From Actinomyces sp. ZJ308 (GTDB lineage: Bacteria > Actinomycetota > Actinomycetes > Actinomycetales > Actinomycetaceae), in NCBI RefSeq assembly GCF_011752065.1, contig NZ_JAAIJY010000029.1, positions 1-44,939 of the forward strand: a stretch of 44,939 nt of DNA, in the 5' to 3' direction. The notes beneath the pieces are model-generated. The model was not told the DNA's origin. It searched no databases and saw only the letters and a program-made list of their open reading frames with translations. Shown in pieces: positions 41,501 through 44,939 of this stretch. The position numbers were made by a program, and so were the translations under genes. Numbering within the stretch: position 1 is the first letter of the stretch; each line of letters starts with the position of its first letter.

Positions 41501-42504
41501 ACGAGCTGGGTCTGGCCGGTGGCGGCGTCCCAGACGCGCACGGTGTCGTCGTGCGAGCCGGTGGCCACGCGGCGCGAGTCCGGACTCCACGCCAGGGCGC
41601 AGGCCCACTGGGTGTGGCCGCGCAGGCTGAGCAGCTCCTCGCCGGTGGCGGCGTCCCAGACGTGGGCGGTGGTGCCGGAGATGTCGTCGGTGACGATGCG
41701 GCTGCCGTCGGGGCTCCAGGAGACCACGCTCACCCAGCGACGGTCGCGGCCGTGCAGGCTCAGGACCTCCTCGCCGGTGGCGGCGTCCCAGACCCGGGGC
41801 TCGGCAGAGTCGAAGGCGGTGATGATGCGACGCGAGTCCGGGCTCCACGACAGCCCGGTCATCGGCTCGATCGGGCCGACGTGGGCGGGCCTGCCGTCGG
41901 GGCCCACCGTGCCGCCGCGCCCCACGAAGGCCATGGGGCCCACGCGCAGCAGCTCGGTGCCGGTGGTGACGTCCCAGACCCGGGCGGTGCCGTCGTCGGA
42001 GGCCGTGGCCACACGGGTCCCGTCGGGGCTCCAGGACACGGCGGTGAGGTGGTCCGTGTGGCCGGACAGGGTGCGCACCACCTGACCGCTGGAGGCGTCC
42101 CAGATGCGGGCCGAGGCGTCGTCGAAGCTGGTGAGGATGCGGGTGGAGTCGGGGCTCCAGGCCACCGCCCCGCCGACGCCGGAGCCACCGACCCCCAGGG
42201 TCAGCAGGTCGGCGCCGGTGGTCGCGTCCCAGACGCGCACGCTGTGGTCCTCCGCCGCGGTGAGGAGGCGCGTGCCGTCGGGGCTCCAGGCCACCGCGCT
42301 GATGGACAGACTAGGGCCGGCCAGCGCGAACAGCTCGGTGCCGCGATCCGCGTCCCAGACGCGGGCGGTGCCGTCGTGCGATCCGGACAGGAGCCGCGTG
42401 CCGTCCGGGCTCCAGGCCACTCCCCACAGAGCGTCGAAGTGGCCGGCATACAGTGACACCTCGCGAGGGTCGATCGTCCCCGAGGTCTCTGAAGGCACAG
42501 TCAT
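38536..42504 (-). CDS. Giant WD40-repeat protein with long disordered region
   Basis: This 1322-residue protein has 14 WD40 repeats (residues about 15-620), each with a WSPDG/S core and ending near VWDATTG, enough for two seven-bladed propellers. A stretch follows (FLPDGGVAILDAPSLSL, VWDYLGRPEILAGQL) like the end of STAND-type WD40 proteins. About 500 Ala/Glu/Pro/Thr/Val-rich residues, probably disordered, come next, then a C-terminal domain of about 125 residues (RRRIYTEVQEFVAAIARRDV ... LIAHWNPMGIYPFDFREVSV), perhaps NTF2-like. There is no signal peptide or membrane segment. It is probably a scaffold. ATG 42504 lacks a ribosome binding site, but TAGACT lies 6 nt upstream (leaderless). Confidence 0.9.
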   Translation of the reverse strand: MTVPSETSGTIDPREVSLYAGHFDALWGVAWSPDGTRLLSGSHDGTARVWDADRGTELFALAGPSLSISAVAWSPDGTRLLTAAEDHSVRVWDATTGADLLTLGVGGSGVGGAVAWSPDSTRILTSFDDASARIWDASSGQVVRTLSGHTDHLTAVSWSPDGTRVATASDDGTARVWDVTTGTELLRVGPMAFVGRGGTVGPDGRPAHVGPIEPMTGLSWSPDSRRIITAFDSAEPRVWDAATGEEVLSLHGRDRRWVSVVSWSPDGSRIVTDDISGTTAHVWDAATGEELLSLRGHTQWACALAWSPDSRRVATGSHDDTVRVWDAATGQTQLVLGAGNSVETVSWSPDGSKLTIGAKIGGNRVWDATTGEPRLTVDSGARELSEVAWSPDGTRLATSSYLSPRVLILDAATGDVVQALTAGEDDVNDVAWSPDSERILTGLGDDRAAIWDAARGERVLTLEGHGDMITSVAWSPNGQRVLTGSQDGTARIWDATTGEVIHTYTGNWVRDVVWTQGGPRVVTGSADGAAHVWDVITSGELVTLRDEGAMVRSYAWSPDGARVLAGFDDGVVRVWDEVSGKIVLSLAGHRFGVTDAQWSPDGTRILTGSEDGTVRLWDATTGEMTGLFLCFLPDGGVAILDAPSLSLRSGPGEVWDYLGRPEILAGQLTRVGVERRQYINPEPLPEAVAQPAPGAQVDETPAAEEPAATAESVEAAQAVEPTEPTEPTELAESAQVTEQSEERSGAASADSALEPAPADTGAAAAAVVADEGVTVETEAAAAVSENIEAAPESVSEAISEPVQERTGTEEPAAEAEITTPVSASEPEDSDAARLARHAAETAHTPAEVAAAPATSEQPAAPAETEPVAAPTGETLLVQPFPVDQGLVDGEVTAPAVTTPSMDEAPVAPAEGQSLTEAVIETPAAPAPQTSSAGARRARHAAATAQTPDETVTETVTEGVAEPAADVVAEEASDPAAPTQVAQSSGTAESAYEPVAVPDVEHVGGEPVAAPTGETVAHADQSEPVRAEDPEQPTAASGEAWEHVAASGRTPADAIGHEGEQTASDLSDQPGEPVQTEVPWYAASVEGAVPPAADGDGAADGKAPESQAASGSGPVSVPTVSTPEDDVEARVVNETSAGRTSTGSAENPVNPENPENVETPEVPVEATETVEATEAVEATEVAEVAEVTEAASEEPAEPAPAPWGDEELRRRIYTEVQEFVAAIARRDVNELASRYGIAGNDLAGLDEQLAGLSASASDLALYPVEQADDYVDGRHRLSLSELEGGGVVITSELWAHDAATGARLIAHWNPMGIYPFDFREVSV

Positions 42505-42510
42505 GGTTGA

Positions 42511-42516
42511 AGTCTA
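42511..42516 (-). promoter_or_regulatory. -10 box of leaderless WD40 gene
   Basis: TAGACT (minus strand) lies 6 nt before ATG 42504. No consensus -35 is seen. Confidence 0.35.
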
Positions 42517-42743
42517 GAGATCTCTGCGAGGTATCTGCGGCATCTTGAGCCGATTGCGAGCAGTTACCTGAGTGATATCTGGCAAATCCGGGGCTGAGAG
42601 GGCGCCACGCCGGGCGCGCGACACGCGGTGGCAACGCCTTCCGCGCCACCGCGCACCGTTTGGGAGGGCGCTAAGAGGGTCCGGGCAGCCGTCGGCGAAC
42701 GACTCGCCGAGCGTTTCGATATCTTCCTGAGACACCCGGACAT

Positions 42744-43196
42744 TTATCGGCGGGCGCCGCCGAGGGCGTCGTAGTGGGCGTCGTCGACGGGCTCGAGCCA
42801 CTCGTTGGAGGGGCTGTCCCCGGGCACGCCCAGGGCGATGTGGGAGAACCAGGAGTCCGCCTTGGCACCGTGCCAGTGCTTGACGCCGGCGCGGGCGAAG
42901 ACGACGTCGCCCGGCTCGAGGCTGACGGCGTCGCGGCCCTCCTCCTGGTACCAGCCCGAGCCGGCCGTGCAGATGAGGACCTGGCCGCCGCCGGAGGCGG
43001 CGTGGTGGATGTGCCAGTTGTTGCGGCAGCCGGGCTCGAAGGTGACGTTGTGGACGCTCACCGCGCACTCGGGATCGGTGACCAGCGGCTTGAGGAAGCT
43101 CTCGCCGGTGAAGTACTGGGCGAAGGCGGTGTTCGCCTCGCCTTTGCCGAAGACGTTCTCGGCGGCGAAGACGGTCTCGTCGGTGGTGGCGGTCAT
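42744..43196 (-). CDS. Cupin-domain protein
   Basis: This 150-residue single-domain cupin has motif 1 NNWHIHHAASGGGQVLICTA (metal histidines) and motif 2 LEPGDVVFARAGVKHWHGA. It resembles cupins fused to or found with carboxymuconolactone decarboxylases, often quercetinase- or oxidoreductase-like of unknown substrate. Start ATG 43196 has GGAAGGACC upstream. The region before it carries a short tandem repeat at 43279-43326. Confidence 0.88.
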   Translation of the reverse strand: MTATTDETVFAAENVFGKGEANTAFAQYFTGESFLKPLVTDPECAVSVHNVTFEPGCRNNWHIHHAASGGGQVLICTAGSGWYQEEGRDAVSLEPGDVVFARAGVKHWHGAKADSWFSHIALGVPGDSPSNEWLEPVDDAHYDALGGARR

Positions 43197-43278
43197 GACG
43201 GGTCCTTCCTGGAATCGGACTGATAGAGGGTCGGTGCGGGGCCGGCGCGGATCCGGCACCGAGCGGCTGGGCCGGCGG

Positions 43279-43326
43279 ACATGCTGGCAGACATGCGGCG
43301 AACATACGGCTGACATACGGCTGACA
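43279..43326. repeat. Tandem 11-bp repeat upstream of the cupin gene
   Basis: About four units related to ACATACGGCTG run in a row (ACATGCTGGCAG, ACATGCGGCGA, ACATACGGCTG, ACATACGGCTG, then ACATGG). The array lies 83-130 bp upstream of the cupin start and has the spacing of a repeated protein-binding site. Confidence 0.6.
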
Positions 43327-43575
43327 TGGAGGTCGGCGTCGCCCGGCGGCGTCGACGTCTCAACGGGTGGATCGATGGGCGGAGGCCGTGATACCGGGCG
43401 GTCTCCGTTGCCGGTCGCCGGCCGACGCCAGTCGACAGCACCAGTCGATCTCGACGGTAGTGCGGCGAGCCCGGAACATCCAGGCCCGGACGGGACTCCC
43501 CCGGCGCCCTATCACGCACCCCCGTTCCTCTTCCTCACGTACCCCTCACGTGTTCCGCGCGTACTCCTCACGTGC

Positions 43576-43660
43576 GGGGACATCTCACGCCAACGGGGAC
43601 CTTTCCTCACACGCGGGGACATCTCACGCCAACGGGTGCAGGATTTCTGTCCCCGTACGC
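43576..43660. repeat. 85-bp direct repeat, copy 1
   Basis: The block aligns without indels to 44216-44300 (offset 640) with 11 mismatches. It contains GGGGACATCTCACGCCAACG at 43576 and again at 43616, and ends with CTGTCCCCGTACGC. Confidence 0.8.
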
Positions 43661-43967
43661 GCAGAAGGTCCCCGTCCATGGCCGCGCAGGGTGGAAGCGC
43701 CTGCAGGGCCTCTACGACGAGGCGCGAACCCCCGTCCACGGCCGCGCAGGACGGAAGGGGCCGGCCGACACCGCCGACAACCGGAAACGCCCCAACCTGG
43801 AGCACCCCAGCCGGGACCGCCTCCCGCCGACCGCCTCCAGCCGCCTCTCGTCTCCAACCTGAGTAGGAAGCTCGCCGGCACTCACCCTCCTTCGGATGGA
43901 TATGGACCGGCGGGGGATCACCCACCAGCCCGATGTGCCGCGGGCCACGATCACGCAGTCTGGAGTC

Positions 43968-44165
43968 ATGACTGCGATGACAACCTCCCGCCCCACGAGC
44001 CAGGGCCTTACCCGCGCCGGCGAGCACTCCGGGCGCCGCTGGCTCAAGACCGTTCTGACCGCGCTCCTGACCGGGGCCCTCTGCCTGTGCCTGGTGCTCA
44101 TCGGCGTCACGCGCGCCGCGTCCGCACTCATCACCGGCGGAAGCACCGACGTCGGAAGTAGATGA
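43968..44165 (+). CDS. Small single-pass membrane protein, unknown
   Basis: This 65-residue ORF (MTAMTTSRPTSQGLTRAGEH...) has a basic stretch (RRWLK) before one hydrophobic segment (TVLTALLTGALCLCLVLIGV) and a short tail. GGAG lies close before ATG 43968 and better spaced before the in-frame ATG 43977. No family is recognised. It is flanked on both sides by copies of an 85-bp repeat. Confidence 0.45.
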   Translation: MTAMTTSRPTSQGLTRAGEHSGRRWLKTVLTALLTGALCLCLVLIGVTRAASALITGGSTDVGSR

Positions 44166-44410
44166 CCTCTAAGCGCACCGCCTCCCCCTGCCCCGGTCCC
44201 GCCTTGGGACCGGCCGGGGACATGCCGCGTCAACGGGGACCTTTCCTCATGTGCGGGGACGTCTTACGCCTACGGGTGCAGGATTCCTGTCCCCGTACGC
44301 GTGGAATGCCCCCACCAGGAAACCATCCGTCCCCGGAGGCGTGAGGTGTCCCCGTCGACGACGGCCGTGACAAAGGCGGTAGCGGCGGGGTTAAGCCGCG
44401 TGAGCCGGCC
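44166..44410. other. Gene-free gap with repeat copy 2
   Basis: The region holds the second 85-bp repeat (44216-44300) and further GTCCCC motifs to about 44365. No gene is seen. Confidence 0.6.
44216..44300. repeat. 85-bp direct repeat, copy 2
   Basis: Matches 43576-43660 at 74 of 85 positions by eye. Copies lie either side of the small membrane protein gene. Confidence 0.8.
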
Positions 44411-44803
44411 TCAGTCGCCGGTGCCGTGGAAGACGGCCTCGAGGTTGTTGCCGTCCGGATCGAGGACGAAGGCGCCGTAGTAACCGGGGTGGTAGTGCGG
44501 GCGCTCGCCGGGCCCGCCGTTGTCGGTGCCGCCCGCCGCCAGAGCCGCCTCGTGGAAGGCGTCCACCTGCGCCGTCGACGACGCCGTCACGGCAATGTGG
44601 CAGGGCGTCGGCTCCTCAGTCGGGGTCAGCCACAGGTCCGCGCGCACCGAACCATCCTCGGACGCGCCGGGCGCCGGGGCTCCCAGGCCGATGAACGGAC
44701 CGAACTCCATGGCGACGCGGTAGCCCAACGGCGCGAGCGCCGCCGTATAGAAGGCCTTCGAGGCCACCGGATCACTGACATTCACCGAGATGTGATCAAT
44801 CAT
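44411..44803 (-). CDS. VOC-family (glyoxalase-like) protein
   Basis: This 130-residue protein has the vicinal-oxygen-chelate fold pattern: MIDHISVNVSDPVASKAFY at the start, ADLWLTP, HIAVTASSTAQVDAFHEAAL in the middle, and GYYGAFVLDPDGNNLEAVFH at the end, with metal ligands likely at His4, His69 and Glu122. The reaction is unknown; relatives include glyoxalases and resistance proteins. ATG 44803 has GGAGG just upstream (very short spacing) and TAGCCT 6 nt before it, so it could be leaderless. Confidence 0.88.
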   Translation of the reverse strand: MIDHISVNVSDPVASKAFYTAALAPLGYRVAMEFGPFIGLGAPAPGASEDGSVRADLWLTPTEEPTPCHIAVTASSTAQVDAFHEAALAAGGTDNGGPGERPHYHPGYYGAFVLDPDGNNLEAVFHGTGD

Positions 44804-44838
44804 GCCTCCAGGCTAGATGAGTAAGTCCAAGGGGTGGG

Positions 44839-44939
44839 TTAGTGGTCGTAGGGGGTCAGGGAGCGTAGGACAGGCGCGCTGGTGAGGCTGTTGTGCCAGA
44901 TGGCGGCTGTCAGGGCCAGGATTCGTTGGGTGATGCGTG
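44839..44939 (-). CDS. 3' end of an IS982-type transposase (partial)
   Basis: The minus-strand frame runs off the right edge and ends with TAA at 44841-44839. The 32 visible residues, RITQRILALTAAIWHNSLTS then APVLRSLTPYDH, match the conserved C-terminus of actinobacterial IS982/IS5-type DDE transposases. The catalytic core lies outside the window. No terminal inverted repeat was identified between the stop and the VOC gene. Confidence 0.75.
   Translation of the reverse strand, partial: RITQRILALTAAIWHNSLTSAPVLRSLTPYDH

Larger units (their letters stand above)
43197..43967. other. 771-bp gene-poor region with several repeats
   Basis: No intact gene is supported; ORFs in several frames are Arg/Pro/Thr-rich repeat translations. 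It holds an 11-bp tandem repeat (43279-43326), short repeats around CCTCACGTG (43549-43575), and the first copy of an 85-bp repeat (43576-43660) containing the 20-mer GGGGACATCTCACGCCAACG twice. Confidence 0.7.

Noticed and set aside
38200..42456. 1418-aa plus-strand ORF opposite the WD40 gene
   Set aside because: Arg/Gly/Leu-rich low-complexity translation with the period of the WD40 repeats on the other strand; an antisense shadow.
43279..44300. CRISPR array in the repeat-rich region
   Set aside because: Units are either adjacent 11-mers or two distant 85-bp blocks, with no regular repeat-spacer pattern and no cas genes.

Overview
The window is GC-rich DNA (mostly about 70% G+C) from an actinobacterium, most likely Actinomyces or a close relative. 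The signs are a DUF3073–purM–purF–sterol-carrier gene set whose order matches Mycobacterium tuberculosis Rv0810c–Rv0807, wall proteins with LAxTG sorting signals, TANNNT boxes placed directly before start codons, and a fructose PTS with a DeoR-type regulator. No rRNA, tRNA or CRISPR array was seen.

Region 1 (1–11.3 kb) is accessory. It starts with a transposase 3' end and a more AT-rich stretch holding a two-gene toxin–antitoxin-like module (774–1241, minus) and a small cationic amphipathic peptide gene (1446–1589). Next come a Phd/YefM-type antitoxin without an adjacent toxin gene (1720–2019, minus) and, divergent from it, a tight two-gene operon. That operon encodes a 2190-aa DEAD/DEAH helicase with DUF1998-like zinc clusters and a nuclease-like C-terminal part (DruE-like), then an 826-aa UvrD-type helicase whose N-terminus looks like a RelE/ParE toxin. 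This operon is the best candidate for an undescribed defence system.

Region 2 (11.6–21 kb) is mostly housekeeping: DUF3073, purM, purF, an amidohydrolase/decarboxylase, an EamA transporter facing a TetR regulator across two palindromic operators, an RNB exoribonuclease and a sterol-carrier-like protein. Two 134-bp elements with matching inverted ends lie in it, and it has one of two copies of a palindromic repeat shared with Region 1.

Region 3 (21.1–25.4 kb) is the fruR–fruK–fruA operon, with a perfect 14-bp inverted repeat upstream as the likely FruR operator. Region 4 (25.6–33.5 kb) holds three tandem surface-anchored 5'-nucleotidase paralogues. The one nearest fruR keeps all metal ligands; the other two have progressively lost catalytic and substrate-binding residues.

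Region 5 (33.8–44.9 kb) has gdhA, a methyltransferase, a membrane protein of unknown function, a phosphatidylcholine-synthase-like enzyme, a 1322-aa protein with 14 WD40 repeats, a cupin, a repeat-rich gene-poor stretch with one small membrane protein, a VOC-family protein, and the 3' end of an IS982-type transposase at the right edge.
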